A stretch of DNA of 64,000 nt from Micromonospora_G sp044901685 (GTDB lineage: Bacteria > Actinomycetota > Actinomycetes > Mycobacteriales > Micromonosporaceae): positions 1 through 64,000 of the forward strand of contig NZ_JBJDPS010000024.1 of assembly GCF_044901685.1 (NCBI RefSeq). The letters run 5' to 3'. This document shows positions 16,379 through 24,398 of this stretch, piece after piece (position 1 is the stretch's first letter; every line of letters begins with the position of its first letter). The notes under the pieces are model-generated. The model was not told the origin of the DNA. It was given only the letters and a program-made list of their open reading frames with translations, and made no database searches. The translations under genes were made by a program, and so were the position numbers.

Positions 16379-17842
16379 GTGTCCGAGGGGTTCGTGCAGC
16401 ACCAGCAGCCGGCCGTCCCGGTACTCGAGGAGCAGCGGCTCGACGAGTACCTGGGTGCCGTCCCGGAGCGTGGCCAGTGGCGTTACCGGCCGCGCCGCGT
16501 CGGCATGGTCTGGCGCAGCAAGGCCTTCCGCGCCGGCGCGGTGATCAGCGTGCTCGCGCTCTGCGGGCTGGTGATCCTGGCCCTGGTGCGTGAACAGACC
16601 GGCACCGAGGGCTTCCTGGTGGGTCTTGGCCTGGCCGTGCTGCCCGTGCCGCTGCTGATGGCGGCGTTCCGGTGGCTCGACCGGGTCGAGCCCGGGCCGT
16701 GGCGGAACCTGCTGTTCGCCTTCGCCTGGGGGGCGTGCGCCGCCGCGCTCGTCGCGATCATCGCCAACTCCTTCGCGACCCGCTGGATAGCGACGGCCAC
16801 CGCGGACCCGGCGAGCGCCGACACCCTCGGCGCCACGGTGATCGCCCCGGTCGTCGAGGAGTGCGCGAAGGGGGCGGCCGTTCTACTGATCTTCCTCTTC
16901 CGCAGACGGCAGTTCGGCGGTGTCGTCGACGGCATCGTGGTCGCCGGATTCACCGCGACCGGCTTCGCCTTCACCGAGAACATCCTCTACCTGGGGCAGG
17001 CTTTCGGCGAGGACCAGGAGTTGGGGACCACGGGCCTCGCGTCCCTGACGGCCGGGACGTTCTTCGTTCGCGTGGTCATGTCCCCCTTCGCGCATCCCCT
17101 GTTCACGGTGCTCTCCGGCATCGGCTTCGGGATCGCCGCACTGGGCGGTGCGCGCCACCGGGTGCGCCGGGTCGTGCTGCCGCTGCTGGGACTCGCCCTC
17201 GCCATGGGCATGCACGCCCTGTGGAACGGCTCGTCGTCCTTCGGCCCGTACGGCTTCTACGCGGTGTACGGGGCGTTCATGGTGCCGTGCTTCGGCCTGG
17301 TGACCTGGCTGGCCGTCTGGTCACGGCAGCGGGAGCTCCGGACGCTCTCCACGGAGCTGCCGGTGTACGCGGCGGCAGGCTGGCTCACCCCCGCCGAGCC
17401 GTTCGCCCTGGCTTCGATGCGGGCGCGGGGCGTGGCCCGCGACATGGCCAGGCACTGGCACAGCGGGGGCCCGGACCGCGCACGGGGCAGGGCCGCCGCA
17501 CGGGCGGTCGCGGAGTACGAGTCGTTCGCGACGTCCCTGGCCATGCTGCGCCGGCGGGCCCGCCACGACGGCGCGGACGCCGACTTCGCCCTCCGGGAGC
17601 AGGAGTTGCTGCACCACCTCTGGCAGCGCCGGGAGGTCGCGGGTCCCGCCCTGACGTTCGCGGCACGCACCACGGGCCGGATGCGCGCTCACGGGCCGCA
17701 ACCGCAGTTCCCACGCCGGCAGACCTACGGCGGGCCCGCTCCGCAGCGGATCCCCGCACCGCACCGCCACTACGGCGGCTACAACCCCTACCTGGAGGAC
17801 GGCAGCCGATCCGCTCCGCCCACACAGGCACCGCCGTCCTGA
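16379..17842 (+). CDS. PrsW-family intramembrane metalloprotease
   Basis: A 487-residue membrane protein with about 8-9 hydrophobic segments between residues 50 and 315 and a cytoplasmic C-terminus ending in a Pro/Tyr/Gly-rich tail. PrsW hallmarks are visible: EECAK (160-164), FTEN (198-201), FAHP (237-240) and HALWN (279-283). In Bacillus, PrsW cleaves anti-sigma factor RsiW, while actinobacterial members lack defined substrates. A tethered sigma factor gene lies 7 kb away, but a link is speculative. The GTG start at 16379 has no strong ribosome binding site. Confidence 0.88.
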   Translation: MSEGFVQHQQPAVPVLEEQRLDEYLGAVPERGQWRYRPRRVGMVWRSKAFRAGAVISVLALCGLVILALVREQTGTEGFLVGLGLAVLPVPLLMAAFRWLDRVEPGPWRNLLFAFAWGACAAALVAIIANSFATRWIATATADPASADTLGATVIAPVVEECAKGAAVLLIFLFRRRQFGGVVDGIVVAGFTATGFAFTENILYLGQAFGEDQELGTTGLASLTAGTFFVRVVMSPFAHPLFTVLSGIGFGIAALGGARHRVRRVVLPLLGLALAMGMHALWNGSSSFGPYGFYAVYGAFMVPCFGLVTWLAVWSRQRELRTLSTELPVYAAAGWLTPAEPFALASMRARGVARDMARHWHSGGPDRARGRAAARAVAEYESFATSLAMLRRRARHDGADADFALREQELLHHLWQRREVAGPALTFAARTTGRMRAHGPQPQFPRRQTYGGPAPQRIPAPHRHYGGYNPYLEDGSRSAPPTQAPPS

Positions 17843-17862
17843 GCTCTCCCCTCCCGCCGGGG

Positions 17863-17894
17863 CCGGGCCTCGGACGGGAACCGTCGGGGCCCGG
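17863..17894 (+). terminator. Putative terminator of the PrsW gene
   Basis: A near-perfect hairpin (CCGGGCCTCGGACGG / CCGTCGGGGCCCGG, one bulge and one G-U) with a GAA loop, 20 bp after the stop codon. Confidence 0.5.
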
Positions 17895-18057
17895 ACCACA
17901 GGCCGATACGGCGGTCGGCTCGGCCCGCTGCTCCCCGGTCGGTCCGAGGTCCGCCACCGGCGCGGGCAGCCGTCCGGACAGGCCGGCGGCCCTGACGTCG
18001 GGGGGTTGTGCGCCAGGGCCGCCGGGGTTTCGGTGCGCCGTGTGCCGGCGCGGGCGC

Positions 18058-19092
18058 TCAGACCGAGAGGCCCTTGCCGCGCAGCCAGCCCATCGGGTCG
18101 ATGCCCGAGCCGTCCGCGGTGTGGATCTCCAGGTGCAGGTGCGGGCCGGTCACGTTGCCGGTGGCGCCGACGCGGCCGATGGTGTCACCGGTGCTGACCT
18201 TCTGGCCGGCGGTGACGTCCATCGAGGACTGGTGGCAGTACCAGACCTCGGTGCCGTCGTCGAGCTCCAGCACCGTGCGGTATCCGTACGAACCGGACCA
18301 GCCGGCCGACTTGACGGTACCGCTGTGCACGGCCTTGACCGGAGTGCCGGTCGGAGCGGCGAAGTCCAGCCCGGTGTGGTGGCCGGAGGACCACATCGAG
18401 CCGGACTGGCCGAAGGTCGAGGTGATGGTGTACGACGAGGTCGGAATGGCGTAGCTGGCGGCGAGCTTGGCGAGGCGCTCGGCCTCGGCCTTCTTCTCCG
18501 CCGCCTCTTCGGCCGCCTTCTTCTTCGCGGCGGCCTTCGCCTCGGCGGCGCTCTGCTGCTTCGCCGCCTGGGCCGCGGCCTCCTCGGCCGCCGCCTTCTC
18601 CTCCGCGGCCCTGACCTCGGCCTCGGCCCCGGCCTGCTGCTGCTCGGCCTGCTGGAGGATGCGGGCGCGCAGCGCCTCGCCGGCGTCCGTGGTGCCCGAC
18701 TCGGCCTCGGCGGCCGTGATGCCGGCGGTGGTGAGCGGGGAGGCCCCGGTGACCGCGTCCTTGGCCTGGTCGGCGGACATGAACGCGCCCACGCCGGGCA
18801 GGGACTTGGCATCGGGAAGGTTGTCCGCGATGGAATCGGGAAGAGAGATGGAGACCGGCGGCTTGCTCTGCGCGGAGGCCATGCCGCCCGCACCGACGGC
18901 CGCGATGACACCGACGCCGAGGACCGTGGAGCTGCGGGCGAAGCCACGCTGCTTGGCTACGCGATGCCTACCGCGTACGGGGCGGAGGGAGTCCTCGGTG
19001 GGGTTCCATTCCTCCCACGTCCTGCCGTCCTCACCGGGACCGCCGGTCCTGAAGGGTGCCGGAGCCTCGGGGGCAGGCTGATTTGACGCCAC
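18058..19092 (-). CDS. Secreted M23-family endopeptidase under c-di-AMP riboswitch
   Basis: A 344-residue exported cell-wall hydrolase. A signal/anchor segment covers about 51-75. An Ala/Glu/Lys coiled coil spans about 137-212, and the LytM/M23 domain about 220-344. Zinc ligands are H239 and D243 (HHTGLD) and H320 (HLHLE); H287 and H318 are the other conserved histidines. It should cleave peptidoglycan cross-bridges during growth or germination. The GTG start at 19092 is preceded by AAGGAG at 10 nt. The 5' leader carries a ydaO-type riboswitch, as reported for Streptomyces rpf and peptidase genes, so expression probably falls when c-di-AMP is high. Confidence 0.92.
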   Translation of the reverse strand: MASNQPAPEAPAPFRTGGPGEDGRTWEEWNPTEDSLRPVRGRHRVAKQRGFARSSTVLGVGVIAAVGAGGMASAQSKPPVSISLPDSIADNLPDAKSLPGVGAFMSADQAKDAVTGASPLTTAGITAAEAESGTTDAGEALRARILQQAEQQQAGAEAEVRAAEEKAAAEEAAAQAAKQQSAAEAKAAAKKKAAEEAAEKKAEAERLAKLAASYAIPTSSYTITSTFGQSGSMWSSGHHTGLDFAAPTGTPVKAVHSGTVKSAGWSGSYGYRTVLELDDGTEVWYCHQSSMDVTAGQKVSTGDTIGRVGATGNVTGPHLHLEIHTADGSGIDPMGWLRGKGLSV

Positions 19093-19116
19093 GTGGGCGC
19101 GCTCCTTTCCTTCCTT

Positions 19117-19274
19117 CTCGCCTACCGGGTTAGCTGACGGGTTCGGAGCAGGAAGGTCTCCTACGGACGCCTTCGTCCCTCACAGGACTCAGGTGTCTGA
19201 TTCACCCCAAGTAAATGGTTCCCCGGTTCCCTTGCGGGATTAAGCGCTGCGCACGGTGCCGCCTCTGGCGACGA
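19117..19274 (-). promoter_or_regulatory. ydaO/yuaA-type c-di-AMP riboswitch
   Basis: Reading the minus strand, the leader of the M23 gene contains the family's conserved blocks in order: GGGAACCGGGGAACC, GGGGTGAATC, a variable hairpin, then CCGAACCCGTCAGCTAACC and GGTAGGCG. Terminal GTCGCC and GGCGAG can pair as P1. The aptamer ends about 25 bp from the start codon. The family binds cyclic di-AMP and usually turns expression off. Outer boundaries are approximate. Confidence 0.92.
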
Positions 19275-19418
19275 CTGGGACAACCGCGCTGCGTTATCGA
19301 ACGTTAATAGACACTCGGGTCCGATTCCAAGCTGTTCCCACAGATCTTTCACGACTCGGGCCTGGACTTTCAGGGACCAATCGACCCCAACCGGACGAGT
19401 TGAGCGCCCATCAGCTCC

Positions 19419-19450
19419 ATAACATTTTCTGACGTTGCGTCAAATGTTAT
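19419..19450. promoter_or_regulatory. AT-rich inverted repeat upstream of the riboswitch
   Basis: ATAACATT at 19419 and its complement AATGTTAT at 19443 flank a TGACG/CGTCA inner pair, with a 3-nt bulge in the left arm. On the minus strand the element holds TTGACG and, 16 bp on, TATGGA, so it may overlap the promoter of the riboswitch transcript. It is strikingly AT-rich for this genome. Confidence 0.5.
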
Positions 19451-19489
19451 GCGCAGCGGCACCCTTCGACCACGGACGGTCGTGGACGG

Positions 19490-20650
19490 TCATTCACGAT
19501 CCCGCCCCACGATCTTCACCGTCCTCCGCCGTGCGGGCTGCCCCCGCGCCGGCCGCCCCACCGCGAGGAGCGCGAGGTCGTCCGTCGACCGGCCGCCCGT
19601 GTGCAGCCGTACGTCGTCGGTGAGCGCGGAGAGCAGTTCCTCGGGTCCCGGGAAGAGCCGGCCGCGCAGCCGGGCCGCCGGGTCGTAGAAGACCCCCCTC
19701 GCGTCCCGGGCCTCCGAAAGCCCGTCGGTGAACGCCAGGAACGTCGCCCCGGACGGCAGAGCCCACTCGTCCGAACGGTCCGGCCAGGCGTCGAGGCCCA
19801 TACCGAGCGGCAACGCGGGCTCGGTCGGCGTCAGCACGTCCAGCGCACCGTCCGCGTGGAGCACGATCGGCTCGGGGTGGCCGCGGTTGATCACCCTCAG
19901 CATGTCCGAACCCACCGGGATCTCGGCGAGCACGGCGGTCACGAACCCCTCCATCGAGTCGAGCCCGCCACGCCGCGAGCTCTCCCGGGCGAGCGCCCTC
20001 TCCAGCCGCTGGACCACTCCCTCCAGCGACCGCTCCTGCTCGGCGGCCTCACGGAACGCCCCGATCACGACGGCCACCGCCGCCACGGCGTCCAGCCCCT
20101 TGCCCCGTACGTCCCCGACGACCAGCCGCACCCCGAAGGGCGTGTCCGCGACGGCGAACAGGTCTCCGCCGACGAACTCGTCCGCCTGCGCCGCCTCGTA
20201 CCGCGCCGCGACCAGCAGCCCGCCGATCCGGTCCTCGGGTACCGGGAGCACCGCGCGCATCGCAGTCTCCGCGATGACCCGCGCCGAGGCCAGTTGTTCG
20301 TTGCCGCGCCACACGACGCGGTTGATGACGAGGGAGAGCGCGGCGACGGTGATCAGGGTCAGCAGGTCGGTGATCGGCACGACCTTGGCGAGCACGCCGT
20401 CGGAGACCCGGATGACGAGGACCACGAGGGTCGCGGCCACCCCTGTGCGGATGGTGGCGGCCAACGAGAAGAAGGGGGCCGCGATCAGCGGGGCCGCGGC
20501 GAAGAGCGGAACGGCGGACACCGCGGTCGGGGTCGCGAGGTCGAAGACCACTCCGACGGCGATCATGAGGGTGGGCAGCAGGCGCACGAGCCTCCGGGCG
20601 CGCGCGTTCCCCTCGGCTCGACCTCGCCCTCGTACGTCCCGCTTCCCCAC
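19490..20650 (-). CDS. Membrane-bound PP2C (SpoIIE-type) phosphatase
   Basis: A 386-residue protein. The N-terminal 120 residues contain about four hydrophobic segments. The SpoIIE/RsbU phosphatase domain covers about 145-375 with metal-site motifs GGDLF, GDVRGKG, RGHPEP and FTDGLSE. It probably dephosphorylates an anti-anti-sigma protein in response to a membrane signal. No partner gene is adjacent. The C-terminus ends in a basic Arg-rich tail. Confidence 0.88.
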   Translation of the reverse strand: MGKRDVRGRGRAEGNARARRLVRLLPTLMIAVGVVFDLATPTAVSAVPLFAAAPLIAAPFFSLAATIRTGVAATLVVLVIRVSDGVLAKVVPITDLLTLITVAALSLVINRVVWRGNEQLASARVIAETAMRAVLPVPEDRIGGLLVAARYEAAQADEFVGGDLFAVADTPFGVRLVVGDVRGKGLDAVAAVAVVIGAFREAAEQERSLEGVVQRLERALARESSRRGGLDSMEGFVTAVLAEIPVGSDMLRVINRGHPEPIVLHADGALDVLTPTEPALPLGMGLDAWPDRSDEWALPSGATFLAFTDGLSEARDARGVFYDPAARLRGRLFPGPEELLSALTDDVRLHTGGRSTDDLALLAVGRPARGQPARRRTVKIVGRDRE

Positions 20651-20786
20651 CTGTGCACTCCCTGCCCGCTCCGCCCACGGCTGCGGACGGTACAGCGCTC
20701 CACCCCGGCCTGACGGAGCCGCGCCGTGCGGCGACCCGTCGTCGGCCTGTGGGAGGAGCGCACCGGAGCCCCGTGTCCCCCGATGG

Positions 20787-21533
20787 TCAGTCGGAGAGCC
20801 GGCGCCGCGCGTACGTCGTCAGTGCATCCCGTACGAAGACGGCGGTTCCGTCCCCGTGGCGATCGTAGTTCTTCCCGAAGCGGGGATCGGCGACGTACAT
20901 CTCACCGATGCCCGTCACATACGAACGAGTGACCTCGGCGGTCGCCGACAGCCACTCGCAGTGGCGGCGCGCGATGTCCTGCACCTCGTCGCCCCCCGGC
21001 TCCAGGCCGGCCGCCCTCGCCTCGCCGTAGTCCCGGGCGATGGCGTCGTGCGCGCCCTGGAAGCCCGCGCGCCCGTCCGGGCTCAGCCCGCGCCACCACC
21101 GGTCGCTGCGCTCGTACGCCTCCTGGCCCCAGCGCTCGGTCACCTCCTGCTCGTGCACCGTGTGGTCGAAGCCGTCGAACACTTCCTCGGCCATGAGCCC
21201 TTCCCCTTCCTCGGTCCTGTGGAGAGTGGTCCGCACCGACGCGATCTGCCGGCCGATGCGCTCGCGCTCCTGCTCCAGCAGGCGCAGATGGGCCCGGAGC
21301 GCCACGGAGGTGTCCCGCTGCCCCTCCAGCACGTCCTTGATCGCGGGCAGTGAGAGGCCGAGCCCCCGCAACAGGAGGATGCGCTGGAGCCTGACCAGCG
21401 CGTCCTGGTCGTAGTAGCGGTAGCCGTTGGCACCCGTGCGGCTCGGCACGAGGAGACCGAGATCTCCGTAGTGCCGGAGCGTCCGGCTGGTGGTGCCCGC
21501 TCTACGGGCGATTTCCTGGATGGACCACTCCAT
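20787..21533 (-). CDS. MerR-family regulator with TipAS-like domain
   Basis: A 248-residue regulator. The N-terminal MerR winged helix (1-70, WSIQEIARRAGTTSRTLRHY) is followed by a dimerisation helix (75-110). The C-terminal TipAS-like antibiotic-recognition domain (about 125-245, RWWRGLSPDGRAGFQ) is the fold by which TipAL binds thiopeptides. The domain is alpha-helical and lacks a nearby Cys cluster, unlike metal-sensing MerRs. The gene sits just downstream of a promoter with the 19-bp spacer typical of MerR targets and appears to be translated from a leaderless mRNA, so autoactivation is likely. A drug ligand is inferred, not shown. Confidence 0.9.
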   Translation of the reverse strand: MEWSIQEIARRAGTTSRTLRHYGDLGLLVPSRTGANGYRYYDQDALVRLQRILLLRGLGLSLPAIKDVLEGQRDTSVALRAHLRLLEQERERIGRQIASVRTTLHRTEEGEGLMAEEVFDGFDHTVHEQEVTERWGQEAYERSDRWWRGLSPDGRAGFQGAHDAIARDYGEARAAGLEPGGDEVQDIARRHCEWLSATAEVTRSYVTGIGEMYVADPRFGKNYDRHGDGTAVFVRDALTTYARRRLSD

Positions 21534-21540
21534 GCCGGAA

Positions 21541-21571
21541 ACGCTAGATCTTTACGTAGCGTCAAGGTCAA
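21541..21571 (-). promoter_or_regulatory. MerR-type promoter with 19-bp spacer
   Basis: On the minus strand, -35 TTGACC (21571-21566) and -10 TAGCGT (21546-21541) are 19 bp apart, the over-long spacing that MerR activators untwist. The -10 lies 7 bp from the ATG of the MerR gene, predicting a transcript that starts at or next to the start codon. Confidence 0.7.
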
Positions 21572-21602
21572 GCCCGGCCACGGAGGTCGACTCCGGCACA
21601 CG

Positions 21603-21640
21603 ACCGAGGCCCGGATCCTTGTAAGGATCCGGGCCTCGGT
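21603..21640 (-). terminator. Strong hairpin after tRNA-fMet
   Basis: An 18-bp perfect inverted repeat (arms beginning ACCGAGGCCCGGATCCTT) with a 2-nt centre starts 7 bp beyond the tRNA 3' end. It separates the tRNA from the MerR promoter. Confidence 0.75.
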
Positions 21641-21647
21641 CTTTCAG

Positions 21648-21721
21648 TAGCGGGGACAGGATTTGAACCTGCGACCTCTGGGTTATGAGCCCAGCGAGCT
21701 ACCGAGCTGCTCCACCCCGCG
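21648..21721 (-). tRNA. Initiator tRNA-fMet (CAT)
   Basis: A 74-nt cloverleaf with anticodon CAT. Initiator hallmarks are present: an unpaired C1/U72 at the acceptor end and three consecutive G-C pairs in the anticodon stem (GGG/CCC). CCA is not encoded. Confidence 0.95.
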
Positions 21722-22140
21722 TCGTTGTGATTGCAACTCTACGCCATCCGGGGCGGTGCTCCGACCACCTGCGGCCACCGCTCCCCCATTCCCCGCACGG
21801 CAGGAATGCCCGCCGACGGGAAGGACGCGTCAACACACCCCGAAACCTGGGCAGTCGGCCTGCGCGACGCCTCATCCGCAAAGACCGCCGGACCGCCCGA
21901 TCCCGCTTCCCGCAGGACCTCCCGGCCGTCTCCTCACCGCACAGGACCTCCGAGTCGGGCCCCGACGCCGCCCTCCGCGATTGCGGGCGCCCCGGAGCGG
22001 CGGGACGCTTGGAGGACACGACATTCGGTGTTCGGTCCCGTCTGCGCGGCATTCTCAGGTGCCGGCGTCGGCCCGCAAGCAGCCTCACCCGCCGAGATGG
22101 AGCCAGGGGAGGCCGGGCGCGCGCACGCGAGGAGACGGCC
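21722..22140. other. Gene-free gap
   Basis: About 420 bp between tRNA-fMet and the FAD oxidase. It contains the tRNA promoter on the minus strand and the oxidase leader on the plus strand. No further gene or repeat is visible. Confidence 0.4.
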
Positions 22141-23526
22141 ATGGACGGCACCACACTCGAGACGATGAGGACCGCCCTGCGCGGCCCGGTCATCGGCCCG
22201 GACGACCCGGGGTACGAACAGGCACGCTCGGTCTACAACGCCATGATCGACAGAAGGCCATCGGCCGTGGTGCGCTGCCACGACACGGCGGACGTCATGG
22301 CCGCTGTCGACTTCGTCCGTGAGCACGGTCTGGAGTTCGCCGTGCGCGGCGGCGGCCACAGCGGCCCCGGCCTGGGTGTCGCCGACGGGGCCGTCACGAT
22401 CGACCTGTCCCCGATGGACGGCGTACGCGTCGACCCGGCGACCCAGACCGCCCAGGCGGACGCCGGCGCGACCCTCGGCGAGCTCGACCACGCGACACAC
22501 GCGTTCGGCCTGGCCACACCGGCGGGGATCATGTCCACGACCGGCGTCGGCGGGCTCACCCTGGGCGGCGGGCACGGCTACCTCACCCGCAAGTACGGCC
22601 TCACGGTGGACAACCTGGTCTCCGCGGACGTGGTCCTGGCCGACGGCAGTTTCGTGGCCGCGAACCCGAGCGAGAACGCCGACCTGTTCTGGGCGCTGCG
22701 CGGTGGTGGCGGGAACTTCGGCATCGTCACGTCGTTCGACTTCGAGCTGCACCCCGTGGACACGGTCGGCGTCGGGATCACCGTCTGGCCGCTGGAGCTC
22801 CTCCAGGACGTGATGCGCTGGTACCGCGACTTCCTGCCCCAGGCACCGGACGACCTGTACGGCTTCTTCGCCTCGCTGTCCGTTCCTCCCGCTCCGCCCT
22901 TCCCCGAGAAGATCCACGGGCGGAAGATGTGCGGCGTCGTCTGGTCCTCCACCGCGGATCCGGCCGCTCTGGAGCAGACGCTCGCCGTGGTGGACGAACC
23001 GGGTCCGCCCGCCTTCCACTTCACCGCGCCGATGCCCTACCCCGCTCTCCAGGCCATGTTCGACGCACTGCTCCCGGCAGGACTCCAGTGGTACTGGCGG
23101 GGCGACTTCTTCGACGGGATCACCGACGACGCGGTCGACGTGCACGCGGCCTTCGCGGCGAGCCGACCCACCGACCTGTCCACCATGCACCTGTACCCGG
23201 TCGACGGAGCCGCGGGCCGGGTGGGCCCCGACGACACGGCCTGGGCCTACCGGGACGCCGTCTGGTCCGGTGTCATCGCGGGCATCGACCCGGACCCGGC
23301 CAACGCGCCGGCACTGCGCGACTGGGCCGTAAGCTACTGGGAGGCGCTGCACCCGCACTCGATGGGCGGTGCTTACGTCAACTTTCTCGGGGCAGACGAA
23401 GGCCGGGGCCGGGTCAGGGCCACCTACGGCGGCCATCTCGGCCGGCTGGCGAAGGTCAAACACGCCTACGACCCGCACAACCTCTTCCACGCAAACCAGA
23501 ACATCGAGCCCGCACCGCCGCACTGA
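22141..23526 (+). CDS. FAD-linked oxidase with BBE domain
   Basis: A 461-residue berberine-bridge-like oxidase. The PP-loop motif RGGGHSGPG contains His73, the expected 8-alpha-histidyl FAD attachment site. GGGHGYLTRKYGL and RGGGGNFGIV complete the FAD domain. The substrate domain covers about 200-400, and the C-terminal BBE segment ends NLFHANQNIEP. Family members oxidise sugars, phenolics or alkaloid-like compounds; the substrate is unknown and no biosynthetic cluster surrounds it. ATG 22141 follows GGAGA. Confidence 0.88.
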   Translation: MDGTTLETMRTALRGPVIGPDDPGYEQARSVYNAMIDRRPSAVVRCHDTADVMAAVDFVREHGLEFAVRGGGHSGPGLGVADGAVTIDLSPMDGVRVDPATQTAQADAGATLGELDHATHAFGLATPAGIMSTTGVGGLTLGGGHGYLTRKYGLTVDNLVSADVVLADGSFVAANPSENADLFWALRGGGGNFGIVTSFDFELHPVDTVGVGITVWPLELLQDVMRWYRDFLPQAPDDLYGFFASLSVPPAPPFPEKIHGRKMCGVVWSSTADPAALEQTLAVVDEPGPPAFHFTAPMPYPALQAMFDALLPAGLQWYWRGDFFDGITDDAVDVHAAFAASRPTDLSTMHLYPVDGAAGRVGPDDTAWAYRDAVWSGVIAGIDPDPANAPALRDWAVSYWEALHPHSMGGAYVNFLGADEGRGRVRATYGGHLGRLAKVKHAYDPHNLFHANQNIEPAPPH

Positions 23527-23736
23527 CCGTCACGCCGGGCTCGCAATTCCGGGGGAAAGCCGTGCCGGGAGGGTTACAGTCTGCTTGCACCGCATGATGG
23601 TCCGGACGCCCCCGGAGCGGCGCGACACCGGTGGCGGCTCCTCTTTCGCCGTACCGGTCGGGACCAGTCCGGCCATGCGCACCGGCGGCTCGGTCACGGG
23701 GCGCCCACCTCACACCTATACGTACAGGACACCGAG

Positions 23737-23889
23737 ATGACCACCACGACTGCCCGCACGACCCCGCGGCAGCACGACAGTGCGATGACGACGGCGAACA
23801 CCGCCACCGCCGCCCCGCTGCCCAGCCCGCAGTACGCCGGCCTGTTCATCGAGCCGGACCTGCCGCCGTTCACCGACGACTCCGAATGA
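23737..23889 (+). CDS. Small 50-residue peptide of unknown function
   Basis: A Thr/Ala-rich N-terminal half (MTTTTARTTPRQ) leads into a distinct C-terminal block (YAGLFIEPDLPPF) and an acidic end. Codon third positions are mostly G or C, supporting translation. The ribosome binding site is weak (ACCGAG). A leader-like front and compact tail resemble the layout of ribosomal-peptide precursors, but no modifying enzyme of a known class is adjacent except the FAD oxidase 210 bp upstream. I do not recognise the family. Confidence 0.5.
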   Translation: MTTTTARTTPRQHDSAMTTANTATAAPLPSPQYAGLFIEPDLPPFTDDSE

Positions 23890-23990
23890 GCGGACGGGCC
23901 CGGACGGACGGCCCCGGCCGTTGTCGGATCGACCGCCGCCGGGTGCCCCGCCACGAGTGACCGGCCCGGGCGCACGGTCGTTGGACGACC

Positions 23991-24212
23991 ATGCGCATCC
24001 GTATCGGCGTGGTCGTCCTCGCAGTGGTACTGCTGATCGCCGCGTTCATCTCCAGCATCCCGTCCGAGGCAGAGGCCGAGGCGGCCTGTCGGCGGGCCCT
24101 CGACAACACGTCGACGTGGACCGAACGGCCGGACGAGTGCGCGGACGTGTCCGCGGAGTCCTACCGGACGTTCCTCATGATGTACGCGCTGCGGCAGGAG
24201 GGCCTGGACTGA
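23991..24212 (+). CDS. Small membrane-anchored or secreted protein
   Basis: A 73-residue protein with a hydrophobic N-terminal helix (VVVLAVVLLIAAFIS, residues 7-21) and a polar C-terminus with two cysteines (C33, C50). Third-position GC is high. The start codon directly follows an inverted repeat (GGTCGT-TGG-ACGACC, 23975-23989) that would enclose any ribosome binding site. No family is recognised. Confidence 0.55.
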   Translation: MRIRIGVVVLAVVLLIAAFISSIPSEAEAEAACRRALDNTSTWTERPDECADVSAESYRTFLMMYALRQEGLD

Positions 24213-24398
24213 CCAGGCCGTCCCGAAACCCGGCCGCGGAGCATGTCCCGGTCCGCCTTCGGTCCCGCACCCTTCCGTCCGGGGCGGGGGCGGAACGGCA
24301 GTGCCGTCCCCGCACCCCGTCCGGCCCGTGAGCCCCGTGCCCGCCCGGCCTCGCAGGGACGGGCGGCGGCACCACAGGGCCGGATGCCGGCACGGTCG

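Noticed and set aside
16672..19086. 804-codon plus-strand frame over the PrsW and M23 genes
   Set aside because: It is out of frame with one and antisense to the other, and contains low-complexity shadow sequence.
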